From Bacteroidota bacterium (lineage in GTDB: Bacteria; Bacteroidota; Bacteroidia; Bacteroidales; F082): 64,000 nucleotides of DNA. This document shows positions 27,789 through 36,605 of the stretch, one piece after another. Numbering within the stretch: position 1 is the first letter of the stretch; the number at the start of each line of letters is the position of its first letter. The notes beneath the pieces were generated by a model. That model made no database searches. It was not told the origin of the DNA and saw only the letters and a list, made by a program, of their open reading frames with translations. Position numbers and translations under genes: made by a program. The stretch lies in contig WOUZ01000001.1 in assembly GCA_009773165.1 (NCBI GenBank), forward strand, positions 372,001 to 436,000, read 5' to 3'.

Positions 27789-28871
27789 ATGAAAACAGCT
27801 TTGAAAATTATTGCAACCGTCATTGTAGTCGGCGTATTTATTGGAACCATCTTTTACCTCTACAAGAAATCGCAGGCAAAACCCGTTGTTTATGAAACAG
27901 CAACGGCTTTTAAAACCGATATTATTCGCAAAACCGTTGCAACGGGCTCGGTTGTTCCGCGAAGAGAGATCGAGATAAAACCGAAGGTTTCAGGTATCGT
28001 TGAAGAAATTTTTGTTGAGCCCGGCGATCATGTCAAGAAAGACCAGTTGATTGCACGTGTAAAAATTATTCCTGATATGATCAACCTTAATAACGCTGAA
28101 TCACGTGTTAAAAGAGCTGAGATTCAACTCGAGGACGCAAAGAAAAACCATCAGCGCTACAAGGAATTATATACACAACAGGTAATTCCGGAAGCTGAGT
28201 TCCTTACCTACGATATAGCCTGGAAAACTGCCAAAGAAGAACTAAGTGCAGCTGAAGACAACCTGCAGCTCATTCGTGAGGGAGCAACAAAAAAAGCCGG
28301 ACAGGCAACCAATACCCTCATCCGATCGACACTCGATGGCATGGTACTCGACGTGCCTGTTGAAGAAGGTAAATCGGTAATCGAAAGCAATACCTTTAAC
28401 GATGGAACTACCATCGCCACCATCGCTGATATGGGCGAAATGATTTTTGAAGGCAAAGTAGATGAGTCGGAAGTGGGGAAAATTAAAGAAGGTATGGACC
28501 TGATTCTTTCCATTGGAGCTATTGATAAAGAACAATTTACAGCAATTCTTGAACGTATTTCACCAAAAGGAATAGAGGAAAACGGAGCTATTCAGTTTGA
28601 AATCAGGGCTGATGTAAAACTACAGGAAGATCAGTTCATACGCGCAGGCTACAGTGCCAATGCTGATATTGTACTTGAGCGCAAAAACGATGTGCTTGCT
28701 ATCACCGAAAGCCTGCTGAAATTTGACGGCGACACTACTTATGTAGAAGTTGAAACAAGTCCGCAGACTTATGAAAAACGTATCGTCAAAACAGGATTAT
28801 CCGACGGTCTTGTAATAGAGATTCTCGAAGGTTTGACTATTGACGAAAAGATAAAGGCTGCTGCCAAGTAG
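27789..28871 (+). CDS. Periplasmic adaptor protein (HlyD/MacA family)
   Basis: This is a 360-residue membrane-fusion protein. It has an N-terminal anchor (LKIIATVIVVGVFIGTIFYLY), then a lipoyl/barrel-sandwich half (VKPKVSGIVEEIFVEPGDHVKKDQLIARV, with the first residues approximate). A helical hairpin follows around residues 105-165, then the second lipoyl half (STLDGMVLDVPVEEGKSVI) and a beta-barrel. It links the MacB-type permeases to an outer-membrane channel. The operon ends at a strong hairpin 26 bases on. Confidence 0.88.
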   Translation: MKTALKIIATVIVVGVFIGTIFYLYKKSQAKPVVYETATAFKTDIIRKTVATGSVVPRREIEIKPKVSGIVEEIFVEPGDHVKKDQLIARVKIIPDMINLNNAESRVKRAEIQLEDAKKNHQRYKELYTQQVIPEAEFLTYDIAWKTAKEELSAAEDNLQLIREGATKKAGQATNTLIRSTLDGMVLDVPVEEGKSVIESNTFNDGTTIATIADMGEMIFEGKVDESEVGKIKEGMDLILSIGAIDKEQFTAILERISPKGIEENGAIQFEIRADVKLQEDQFIRAGYSANADIVLERKNDVLAITESLLKFDGDTTYVEVETSPQTYEKRIVKTGLSDGLVIEILEGLTIDEKIKAAAK

Positions 28872-28896
28872 CCTTTTTGTGTGTTGGTTTGGTAAT

Positions 28897-28935
28897 CCGT
28901 AGCCGGCTTTTATGAAACCGGCTGCGGGTTTTTAT
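28897..28935 (+). terminator. Terminator of the efflux operon
   Basis: CCGTAGCCGG (28897-28906) pairs with CCGGCTGCGG (28918-28927) with one G-T pair, followed by TTTTTATT. Confidence 0.85.
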
Positions 28936-29126
28936 TATAACTATTGGATTATTCTTTCAAATTATAACATGTATCATCAATATTTTCACAAAGAACGTAT
29001 TACCAAATCACCTGATATTTTTAATACAATCCATTTTAACTTGCTCAATACCACCTAATTCTTGATCGTTCTTCTGTTTTGTAAAGTTCAGTGTATCTTT
29101 AACTTTTTAATTCAAATATCCTTTTT

Positions 29127-32100
29127 ATGAAACACATCCTACACAAATTAACCATCGCTGCAATGCTTGTGTTGGCCGGCTTATCGCTGAATGCCATGGA
29201 CGACGCCCGTTTGCTGCGTTATCCCGACATCAATAACAAGCTTATTGCTTTTGTTTATGCGGGCGACATCTGGACTGTTCCTTCAGCAGGAGGTGAGGCC
29301 AAACGGCTGACCTCTCACGAAGGCCTCGAACTTTTTCCTAAAATTTCGCCTGATGGTCAATGGATAGCCTTTTCGGCTGAATACTCAGGAAGCCGCCAGA
29401 TTTGGGTCATGCCATCTCAGGGAGGAACGGCAAAACAGCTAACCTATTACAATTCGGTAGGTGTGATGCCACCGCGTGGTGGCTACGATCATGTGGTTCT
29501 CGACTGGACACCTGACAGCAAACAGATTCTTATCCGTGCCAACCGCACCGCTCTCGGCGAGAGAAATGGTAACTATTACCTTGTTAATCTGGAAGGCGGC
29601 TTTGAAACAGAGCTGGCAATCGTTAACGGTGGTTTTGCATGCTTTTCTCCTGATGCCACCAAAATAGCGTTCACTCCTGTGGATCGGGAATTTCGCACCT
29701 GGAAACGTTATAAAGGAGGCCGTGCTACCGAATTGTGGATCTACGACTTAAAAAACAACAATTCGGAGCAAGTAACAGATTTTGCCGGAAGCGACCAATG
29801 GCCTGTATGGTTTGGGACCAACATCTTTTTTACCAGCGATCGCGACCTGCGCCTCAACATTTACAGGCTCGACCCTGTTTCAAAACAAACCACCCAACTT
29901 ACGTTTCACAAAGACTTTGATGTGATGTGGCCATCGGGTGAAAATGGTCAGGTGGTATACGAAAACGGAGGCTTTCTTTATGTGCTCAATCTCGCATCCG
30001 GAAAATCAGAAAAGATTCAGGTTAAGTTGAATTTCGATAACCCCCAGTTGAAACCTTACTTTAAAAACGTGAAGGACGACGTCCATAGTTTCAACATCTC
30101 GCCCAGTGGTAAACGTGCCCTTTTCGATGCACGTGGTGATATTTTTTCTGTTCCGGCCGAAAACGGTCAGATTGAAAATTTAACCAATACGCAGGGAGTC
30201 CGCGAAATTTTTCCTGTATGGTCGCCGAATGGAAAATATATAGCCTACTACTCCGATCAAACAGGTGAATATGAGCTTTATTTGCTTGAAAATAAAAAAG
30301 GAGCTAAAGCTAAGCAATTGACCTTCAATTCATCAGCCTGGAAATATGAAGCCGATTGGTCGCCCGACAGTAAGTACATTGCTTACAGCGACCGCACTAT
30401 GAATCTCTGGCTTATTGATGTGGCTACAGGAAAAGAAACAGCCGTGGATCAGGCTGCAATGAACGAAATACGCTCCTATACTTTTTCACACGACAGCGAG
30501 TGGATTACTTACGACAAAGAAACTTCCAACGGACAATCAGCAGTTTGGGTATATCATATTCCTTCTGCAAAAATTTCCCAAATCACTGATGAACAGTTCG
30601 ATGACGCCTCTCCGGTGTTCAGCAAGGACGGCAAATTCATCTATTTTGTTTCCAACCGCGATTTCAACCTCGATTTCTCAAGTTTTGAGTTCGACTATCT
30701 TTACAACAATGCATCAAAAATTTATGCTGTGGCATTGCGTAACGACGGAACAAAATTGAAAACCAAAAAGAATGATACCGAAGCAGTAAAGGAAGAACAG
30801 CCCGAAAGCGCTAAAAAAGACGAAAAGGATAAAAAAGAGGACAAAGAAACCACTAAAAAAGATGCTGAAAAACCGAAATTAGTTATTGATTTCGAAGGTA
30901 TCAACGGTAGAATTGAAGCTTTACCGGTATCATCCGGAAATTACCGTATTCTGGGAGCTGTTGACGGAGGTTTACTTTATGCCGCTGATGGCAAAATCAT
31001 GCGTTACAATTTTAGCGACGAGAAAACCGAAGAGATCATGGACAGAGCTTTTATGGCTATTCCTTCTGCCGATGGCAAAATGATGCTGTATCGCTCCGGC
31101 GGCGACTATGGCATCACCAAAATAGGTCCCGGTCAGAAAGCGGGCTCAGGGAAACTTAATCTCGACCAGATGGACATGAAAATAGATCCAAGGTCCGAAT
31201 GGAATCAAATCTATACTGATGGATGGCGAATTTTCCGCGACTATTTCTATGTCAACAACTTACATGGTGTTGACTGGCCTGCTATCAAACAAAACTACAG
31301 CGCTTTACTTCCTGCCGTAGGAAGCCGCTTCGATCTGGATTATATCCTCAACGAAATCGTTTCTGAAACGAATACCGGTCACGCCTACGTTGACTGGGGC
31401 GATATTCCACGCGTAAAACGTATCAATACAGGCCTTTTGGGTGCAGAAATCGAAGCCGACAACAAATCGGGCAGATACCGCATCATGAAAATTTACCGTG
31501 GTGAAAACTGGAATCCAAGCCGCAGGTCGCCACTCACCGAGGCCGGCGTTAAAGTGAAGGAAGGCGATTATCTGATTCAAATAAACGGACAGGAAGTCAC
31601 TACAAAAGATAACCTTTACAGTTTCCTCGAAAACCTCTCAGAAAAAGAAGTGGAACTAACTGTAAGCTCAAAAGCCGATGGAAACGAATCTGTTACCTCT
31701 TCAATCACCACTATCGACAGTGAGCTGGAGTTGAAATATTATAACTGGGTGCTCGAAAGGCGCGAAATGGTTGACAAGCTTTCAGGCGGACGTATCGGCT
31801 ACATTCATGTTCCGAACACCGCTGTGGATGGCAACAGAGAATTGTTCCGCGGCATGTATTCATATCATGATAAAGAGGCTCTCATTATTGATGACCGTAA
31901 CAATGGAGGCGGCTTCATTCCTGATAACATGGCCGACCTGCTCGACCGGCGTACCCTCACTTACTGGCATCGTAATGGCATGACCCTGCCAGCCAAAGCA
32001 CCGGGCATTGCACACGATGGCCCAAAGGTGATGCTCATCAACGGCTATTCATCATCAGGTGGTGACGCTTTTCCCTATTTCTTCAAGAAAATGGGTCTTG

Positions 32101-32417
32101 GAAAACTCATCGGAACACGCACCTGGGGCGGATTGGTTGGAATTTCAGGCAACGCCCGCCTGGTTGACGGAGGTTATATTTCTGTTCCTCGTTTTGGTAT
32201 CTATGATGAAAACGAACAGTGGATCATCGAAGGTATTGGGGTTTATCCTGACATTGAGGTAGTTGACCGACCCGAAGAACTTGCTAAAGGCGAAGACCCG
32301 GGCATCGAAAGAGCCGTTGAGGAATTACTCAAAGAACTTAAAGCCAATCCGGTGAAAAAAGTGAAAGCTCCTGCTCCACCTGATCGCAGTAAGTGGATTG
32401 AAGTAGAGGTTAAATAG
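29127..32417 (+). CDS. Tricorn-like protease, S41 family, exported
   Basis: This is a 1096-residue exported peptidase. The signal peptide is MKHILHKLTIAAMLVLAGLSLNA. TolB/WD40-like propeller blades fill about residues 25-530 (repeats such as FPKISPDGQWIAFSAEYSG and FPVWSPNGKYIAYYSDQTGEYELY). A strongly charged Lys/Glu linker follows at about 545-582. The tricorn C1 region, a PDZ domain (EAGVKVKEGDYLIQINGQEV) and the S41 protease domain complete it, with the nucleophile Ser in INGYSSSGGDAFPYFF. It probably trims peptides in the periplasm. Length and domain order match Bacteroidota tricorn homologues. It appears to be a single-gene unit with a terminator downstream. Confidence 0.92.
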   Translation: MKHILHKLTIAAMLVLAGLSLNAMDDARLLRYPDINNKLIAFVYAGDIWTVPSAGGEAKRLTSHEGLELFPKISPDGQWIAFSAEYSGSRQIWVMPSQGGTAKQLTYYNSVGVMPPRGGYDHVVLDWTPDSKQILIRANRTALGERNGNYYLVNLEGGFETELAIVNGGFACFSPDATKIAFTPVDREFRTWKRYKGGRATELWIYDLKNNNSEQVTDFAGSDQWPVWFGTNIFFTSDRDLRLNIYRLDPVSKQTTQLTFHKDFDVMWPSGENGQVVYENGGFLYVLNLASGKSEKIQVKLNFDNPQLKPYFKNVKDDVHSFNISPSGKRALFDARGDIFSVPAENGQIENLTNTQGVREIFPVWSPNGKYIAYYSDQTGEYELYLLENKKGAKAKQLTFNSSAWKYEADWSPDSKYIAYSDRTMNLWLIDVATGKETAVDQAAMNEIRSYTFSHDSEWITYDKETSNGQSAVWVYHIPSAKISQITDEQFDDASPVFSKDGKFIYFVSNRDFNLDFSSFEFDYLYNNASKIYAVALRNDGTKLKTKKNDTEAVKEEQPESAKKDEKDKKEDKETTKKDAEKPKLVIDFEGINGRIEALPVSSGNYRILGAVDGGLLYAADGKIMRYNFSDEKTEEIMDRAFMAIPSADGKMMLYRSGGDYGITKIGPGQKAGSGKLNLDQMDMKIDPRSEWNQIYTDGWRIFRDYFYVNNLHGVDWPAIKQNYSALLPAVGSRFDLDYILNEIVSETNTGHAYVDWGDIPRVKRINTGLLGAEIEADNKSGRYRIMKIYRGENWNPSRRSPLTEAGVKVKEGDYLIQINGQEVTTKDNLYSFLENLSEKEVELTVSSKADGNESVTSSITTIDSELELKYYNWVLERREMVDKLSGGRIGYIHVPNTAVDGNRELFRGMYSYHDKEALIIDDRNNGGGFIPDNMADLLDRRTLTYWHRNGMTLPAKAPGIAHDGPKVMLINGYSSSGGDAFPYFFKKMGLGKLIGTRTWGGLVGISGNARLVDGGYISVPRFGIYDENEQWIIEGIGVYPDIEVVDRPEELAKGEDPGIERAVEELLKELKANPVKKVKAPAPPDRSKWIEVEVK

Positions 32418-32443
32418 CATTAAAATCATTCTCAAAGCTTTTG

Positions 32444-32482
32444 AAAACCAGCCACATCATTTGCGATATGGCTGGTTTTCTG
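32444..32482 (+). terminator. Terminator after the tricorn protease gene
   Basis: AAAACCAGCCA (32444-32454) pairs with TGGCTGGTTTT (32469-32479) across a 14-base loop. Confidence 0.8.
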
Positions 32483-32512
32483 TATTTTATCACTAGTTTC
32501 GGTTTTTTTAGA

Positions 32513-32520
32513 TACCTTTG
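32513..32520 (+). promoter_or_regulatory. -7 promoter element of the ABC-F gene
   Basis: TACCTTTG lies 19 bases before the chosen ATG at 32539 and supports that start over the upstream frame extension at 32518. Confidence 0.55.
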
Positions 32521-32538
32521 CGCCACCAAATCACCTTT

Positions 32539-34176
32539 ATGATCTCAATTGACGGCCTTACGGTCGAGTTCGGAAACACGACTTTATTTAAAGATATCTC
32601 ATTCGCAATCAACGACAAAGACAGAATTGCGCTCATGGGCAAAAATGGCGCAGGAAAATCGACCCTGTTGAAAATTATTGCCGGCGTAAAAAATGCCTCA
32701 CGTGGTAGGGTGACAGCTCCCAACGACGCTGTAATTGCATATCTGCCTCAACATTTGCTCACAACCGACACACGCACCGTGTTTGAAGAAGCCTCACAGG
32801 CTTTTGCACATGTACTTGAGATGGGAAAAGAAATCGAATCGCTCAACGAACAGCTCACAATACGAACAGATTATGAATCAGATGATTACTATTCATTAAT
32901 CGAAAGAGTAAGCACACTGAGCGAGAAGTTCTACTCGCTTGAAGATGTCAATTTTGATGCAGAGGTTGAGAAAATTTTACTTGGTCTGGGATTTGAGCGG
33001 ACTGATTTTCCACGATTGACAGACGAGTTCAGCGGAGGCTGGCGTATGCGTATCGAATTGGCAAAAATCCTGCTCCAAAAACCTGATCTGATTCTGCTCG
33101 ATGAGCCTACCAACCACCTCGACATCGAATCGGTACAATGGTTTGAAGATTTTCTGATCAACAGTGCCAAAGCTGTGATCGTTATCTCGCACGACCGCGC
33201 ATTTGTTGATAATATTACCACCCGCACCATCGAAGTGACTATGGGTCGCATCTATGATTACCGCGTAAATTATTCTTCCTATCTCCAACTGCGTAAAGAG
33301 CGACGCGAACAACAGCAAAAACAATTTGATGAACAGCAAAAATTTATTGCTGATAATGAAGAATTTATTGAGCGTTTTAAGGGTACTTACTCTAAAACAA
33401 ATCAAGTTCAGTCACGCGTGCGGATGCTCGAAAAGCTTTCGATGGTAGAAGTGGATGAAGAAGATACGTCAGCTTTGCGCCTTAAATTTCCTCCTTCACC
33501 ACGCTCCGGAAATTACCCTGTAATAGTTGAGAACATGGCTAAAAGCTATGATGAGCATCTGGTATTTGCCGATGTTTCATTTGTTGTTGAGCGGGGAAAA
33601 CGCATTGCTTTGGTTGGTAAAAACGGTGAAGGAAAGTCAACATTTGTAAAATGTTTGATGGGTCAGACTTCTTTCGACGGAAAGCTAAGTTTGGGACACA
33701 ACACCATGATTGGATATTTTGCCCAAAACGAAGCCTCCCTGCTGAATGAAGAAATATCTGTTTTTGAAACCATTGACGATGTGGCAAAAGGCGATATCAG
33801 AACCAAAATCAAGGATTTGCTGGGTGCTTTTATGTTTAGCGGCGACAGCTGGAACAAAAAAGTAAAAGTGCTTTCCGGAGGCGAACGTACCCGTTTGGCG
33901 ATGATCAAATTACTGCTTGAACCGGTTAACCTGCTCGTTCTCGATGAGCCCACCAATCACCTTGATATGCGAACCAAAGACATCCTAAAAAGCGCTTTGC
34001 AGGATTACGACGGAACGCTGATACTCGTTTCTCATGATCGTGATTTCCTTGATGGATTGGTTGACAAAGTGTACGAATTTGGCAACAAACAAGTTAGAGA
34101 GCATCTGGGTGGCATTAGCAGTTTCCTTGAAATGAAAAAAATCGACCACCTTAAGCAACTGGAACGTAAATCATAA
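32539..34176 (+). CDS. ABC-F family ATPase (ribosome-associated translation factor type)
   Basis: This soluble 545-residue protein has two ABC domains and no membrane segment. The first Walker A is GKNGAGKSTLLKI, with signature FSGGWRMRIELAKIL and Walker B ILLDEPTNHLD. A charged linker (about residues 245-300) contains RRKERREQQQK-like basic residues. The second domain has GKNGEGKSTFVKC, LSGGERTRLAMIKLL and VLDEPTNHLDM. Such proteins act on ribosomes (EttA, Uup, YbiT or resistance type). I cannot place the subtype, but the length and linker fit the YbiT/Uup-like group. Confidence 0.92.
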   Translation: MISIDGLTVEFGNTTLFKDISFAINDKDRIALMGKNGAGKSTLLKIIAGVKNASRGRVTAPNDAVIAYLPQHLLTTDTRTVFEEASQAFAHVLEMGKEIESLNEQLTIRTDYESDDYYSLIERVSTLSEKFYSLEDVNFDAEVEKILLGLGFERTDFPRLTDEFSGGWRMRIELAKILLQKPDLILLDEPTNHLDIESVQWFEDFLINSAKAVIVISHDRAFVDNITTRTIEVTMGRIYDYRVNYSSYLQLRKERREQQQKQFDEQQKFIADNEEFIERFKGTYSKTNQVQSRVRMLEKLSMVEVDEEDTSALRLKFPPSPRSGNYPVIVENMAKSYDEHLVFADVSFVVERGKRIALVGKNGEGKSTFVKCLMGQTSFDGKLSLGHNTMIGYFAQNEASLLNEEISVFETIDDVAKGDIRTKIKDLLGAFMFSGDSWNKKVKVLSGGERTRLAMIKLLLEPVNLLVLDEPTNHLDMRTKDILKSALQDYDGTLILVSHDRDFLDGLVDKVYEFGNKQVREHLGGISSFLEMKKIDHLKQLERKS

Positions 34177-34261
34177 CATCCAAATAACTTCTTTTAAACT
34201 AAGGAGTTGTAATTTGAGTTGACGGTTTATTTTAGGGTCTGCTGATAAACTCAGAATGTTT

Positions 34262-34416
34262 ATATTTCGGTGCGCTGCACCTCTCGTTTTGATTCTATTT
34301 GATTTTTCTATTAAGATTATCGACACTCTGTGGCTCAATTTTGAGGTGCAGCGCACCGGTAATCTTTATAGTATTTTGTCCGGCGGTGTGTTTAAAGGTG
34401 CAGCGCACCGAAATAT
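34262..34416. repeat. Cluster of three GGTGC-GCT-GCACC palindromes, outer pair forming a 21-bp inverted repeat
   Basis: The core GGTGCgctGCACC is itself a hairpin. Copies lie at 34262-34282 (minus orientation), 34344-34358 and 34396-34416. The first and third, including the flanking ATATTTC, are exact reverse complements over 21 bases, so the whole segment could fold into a large cruciform. It looks like a dispersed REP/BIME-type element. No gene is convincing in 34177-34554; a 71-codon plus-strand frame overlaps the regulator gene and is rejected. Confidence 0.75.
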
Positions 34417-34554
34417 CTGATGCAAGGTTTCTTAACTAGTATCTCCCAAATCCGTGCACAAGAATTTGATTTTATAGAATTAACTTACAATATTCCAATA
34501 GTTTATGACTTTTTCAGCAAGCCCTATTTTATAGATTTATTGTTATTGGCCATA

Positions 34555-34764
34555 TCAGGAATCCCAATCGGACTCTTCAAGTTCGAAAATATCTTGGACA
34601 GATTGATTAAAAACATGTGCGATTTTAAGCGCTAGAATGGTCGACAAATTGTATTTTCCTAATTCAATTGCATTTATCGTTTGCCGGCTGACTTTTACCA
34701 GTTCTGCCAATTGAGCCTGAGTAATATTCTTTTTTGCTCTTTCGACTTTGATACTATTCTTCAT
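34555..34764 (-). CDS. XRE-family HTH transcriptional regulator
   Basis: This 69-residue Cro/CI-like repressor consists of little more than its HTH domain (MKNSIKVERAKKNITQAQLAELVKVSRQTINAIELGKYNL). It resembles the short YozG-type regulators. The start overlaps the 3' end of the membrane-protein gene by 11 bases, so the two form an operon. In many Bacteroidota and Firmicutes such pairs consist of a small regulator and a small membrane protein of unknown role. A palindromic promoter region upstream of the pair is a candidate operator. Confidence 0.85.
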   Translation of the reverse strand: MKNSIKVERAKKNITQAQLAELVKVSRQTINAIELGKYNLSTILALKIAHVFNQSVQDIFELEESDWDS

Positions 34765-35230
34765 CTCTGATTTGATTTTTAGATTTATATAAAGCCCAAT
34801 TAAAACGAATCATAAAAAATATGAGTACTGTAAACAAATTGAACACGAGAACCCAGAAAAAGATCAGATCATAGATAAAAATTATCGTGAAAATTAAGAT
34901 TGCATAATTTATATAAGTTGCCCAGACTAAAGATTCTAACCTGATTTTAGAAATGAACTCATCTTCTGATTTTTCTTTGGAAAAAGCAATAAAAAGTGCT
35001 CCAATGATTAATAGTAATCCAGTAATTTCATCTAAAATATTATTCTCAGTGATAGAAAAAAACACCGTCTCACCAAAGATTCGTTCTTCAGCAATTGATA
35101 AGACTTTGAAATTTAGTATGCTAATATCTGATTTAGTTATCAGAAATAATATTCCTAGCAGGACTCCAGGAATAAATAGAAACCAACCTATTCTTTTAAA
35201 TTGATGCGGAAATAGATAATTTGTTTTCAT
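34754..35230 (-). CDS. Multi-pass membrane protein paired with the XRE regulator
   Basis: This is a 158-residue protein starting MKTNYLFPHQFKRIGW, with four hydrophobic segments: WFLFIPGVLLGILFLI, EITGLLLIIGALFIAFS, YINYAILIFTIIFIYDLIFF and FNLFTVLIFFMIRF. I prefer the ATG at 35230 over one nine codons earlier, because the latter lies inside the promoter region. No family is recognised with confidence. Its sequence is AT-rich compared with the neighbouring core genes. Confidence 0.75.
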   Translation of the reverse strand: MKTNYLFPHQFKRIGWFLFIPGVLLGILFLITKSDISILNFKVLSIAEERIFGETVFFSITENNILDEITGLLLIIGALFIAFSKEKSEDEFISKIRLESLVWATYINYAILIFTIIFIYDLIFFWVLVFNLFTVLIFFMIRFNWALYKSKNQIRDEE

Positions 35231-35254
35231 GACACTTAATTTAAAGTTATGATA

Positions 35255-35310
35255 CAAATGTAAGGTAAAGACATCTAAATGTCAAGTATAATTTACATTA
35301 TGTCGTAAAT
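35255..35310 (-). promoter_or_regulatory. Promoter with overlapping palindromes for the membrane protein/XRE operon
   Basis: On the minus strand TACATTTG (35262-35255) is the -7 element, and TTG at 35285-35283 lies about 20 bases upstream. Between them GACAT-ctaa-ATGTC (35270-35283) is a perfect inverted repeat. Further upstream ATTTAC-N8-GTAAAT (35291-35310) is another. Both are plausible binding sites for the XRE protein. Confidence 0.6.
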
Positions 35311-35458
35311 AAATGACTCATTAATAGTTGAAAATATTACTTCTCAACATTGGACAGCTATAATAACCGGTTCTAACAAAATTCGATTCGGCCGGTGAAA
35401 TGCATTGTTGATTATTTGGAAACAAAAACCTGATGGCGGGCATTTCAGTAGTTTCGAG

Positions 35459-35466
35459 TACCTTTG
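35459..35466 (+). promoter_or_regulatory. -7 promoter element of the alpha/beta hydrolase gene
   Basis: TACCTTTG followed by CACC, 28 bases before the ATG, matches the consensus. Confidence 0.55.
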
Positions 35467-35493
35467 CACCATCAATAAAAGACATCCTTCATC

Positions 35494-36297
35494 ATGAAAC
35501 TTTTCTTCAGACGTTATGGACGCATTGGTGATAAACCACTTATCATTTTGCATGGTTTGTTTGGAATCTCCGACAACTGGGTCACTTATGGCCGTCGCAT
35601 TGCCGACGAGGGTTTCGATGTGATCATCCCCGACCAACGCAATCACGGTCTCTCGCCACATAGCGATGTTTTCAATTATCTTGCCCTTACTGATGACCTT
35701 ATGGATCTTATTGAAGATGAGCATATTGTTAATCCTATATTATTAGGTCATAGTATGGGAGGTAAGGTGGCCATGCGGTTCACACTCGAACACCCTGAAC
35801 TTATCAACAGGATTATTGTGGTTGACATCAGTTTGAAAGCCTATGGCGACAGGCCTCATCATCGCAACATCATTGAGGCAATGCAAGCCGTTGACCTTAA
35901 ACAACATACTTCAAGAGCCACAATTGAAGCCCAGCTTGAACAACGTGTGAAAGAAATCAGGATTCGACAATTTTTGATGAAAAATCTTCACTGGCGCGAC
36001 AAAGAAACGCTTGAATGGCGGCTCAACCTCAACGGCATTGCCCGGAACCTCAACCAAATGTTTGATGGTATTGAAACAACAACGGCTTTTTACAAACCTA
36101 CACTTTTTGTGCGCGGAGGTCAATCCGACTATATTCTTCCGGAGGACTACCCCGTTATCCGTTCTAATTTCCCCAACGCGGAAATCATCACTATCGAAAG
36201 TGCCTCACATTGGGTACATGCCGAAGCTGCCGAACAATTTTATCTGCTCACCTCCGGTTTTCTTACGGGCAAACCCGACTGGTACGAACAGGGGTAA
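35494..36297 (+). CDS. Alpha/beta-fold hydrolase (YbfF-like esterase)
   Basis: This is a 267-residue cytoplasmic hydrolase. The oxyanion segment is ILHGLFGISDNW, the nucleophile elbow is LLGHSMGGKVAM, an acid is likely in VRGGQSDYI, and the His is in ESASHWVHAEAAEQF. The fold and length match YbfF-type thioesterases/esterases. Its last 28 codons and 32 downstream bases are repeated almost exactly at 51905-52021, on the far side of the accessory island. The gene is therefore either the left junction of that island or has received a replaced 3' end. Confidence 0.88.
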   Translation: MKLFFRRYGRIGDKPLIILHGLFGISDNWVTYGRRIADEGFDVIIPDQRNHGLSPHSDVFNYLALTDDLMDLIEDEHIVNPILLGHSMGGKVAMRFTLEHPELINRIIVVDISLKAYGDRPHHRNIIEAMQAVDLKQHTSRATIEAQLEQRVKEIRIRQFLMKNLHWRDKETLEWRLNLNGIARNLNQMFDGIETTTAFYKPTLFVRGGQSDYILPEDYPVIRSNFPNAEIITIESASHWVHAEAAEQFYLLTSGFLTGKPDWYEQG

Positions 36298-36329
36298 TGG
36301 TTAACGGTGAATGATTAATGGTGAATGGT
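36213..36329 (+). repeat. Left copy of the 117-bp island-flanking direct repeat
   Basis: It matches 51905-52021 at 115 of 117 positions by manual alignment. Both differences (GCT/GCC Ala and ACG/ACC Thr) are synonymous in the hydrolase frame. The repeat covers the last 28 codons, the stop codon and 32 bases beyond. Confidence 0.9.
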
Positions 36330-36605
36330 GAATGATTAATGGTTACTGGTTTTGACAAAGCAAAGAGCCAAGTGCCAAAAGCCAACAGCTTATTTTCCAG
36401 GTCGCTATGGTTGGTTAAGAGGGGTTTAGAGGTTGAGAAGTTTAGGGGTTTAGGGCTGACGCGTGCCTTTGTGGTGCTTTGTGTCTTCTTCGTGGCACTT
36501 TGTGTAATAGCTGTTAATTGTCTAAAGGTCTGAAAGTCAGCATGCGACAGCCTCCAAAAGCCAACAGCCAAGTGCCAAAAGCCAAAAGCCGTCACTCGTC
36601 ACATC
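36298..36605. repeat. Low-complexity intergenic sequence with short direct repeats
   Basis: No gene is supported. Tandem variants of GGTGAATGATTAATGG occupy the first 50 bases. GCCAAAAGCCAACAGC-type repeats occur at about 36375 and 36555-36590, and GGGGTTTAG-type repeats at about 36420-36455. Related GCCAAAAGC runs occur at about 48225 and 51540, still inside the island. Confidence 0.6.

Noticed and set aside
34420-34635. 71-codon plus-strand frame with a hydrophobic segment
   Set aside because: It overlaps the XRE gene end on the other strand, starts within the palindromic repeat region and has no promoter or relatives I know.
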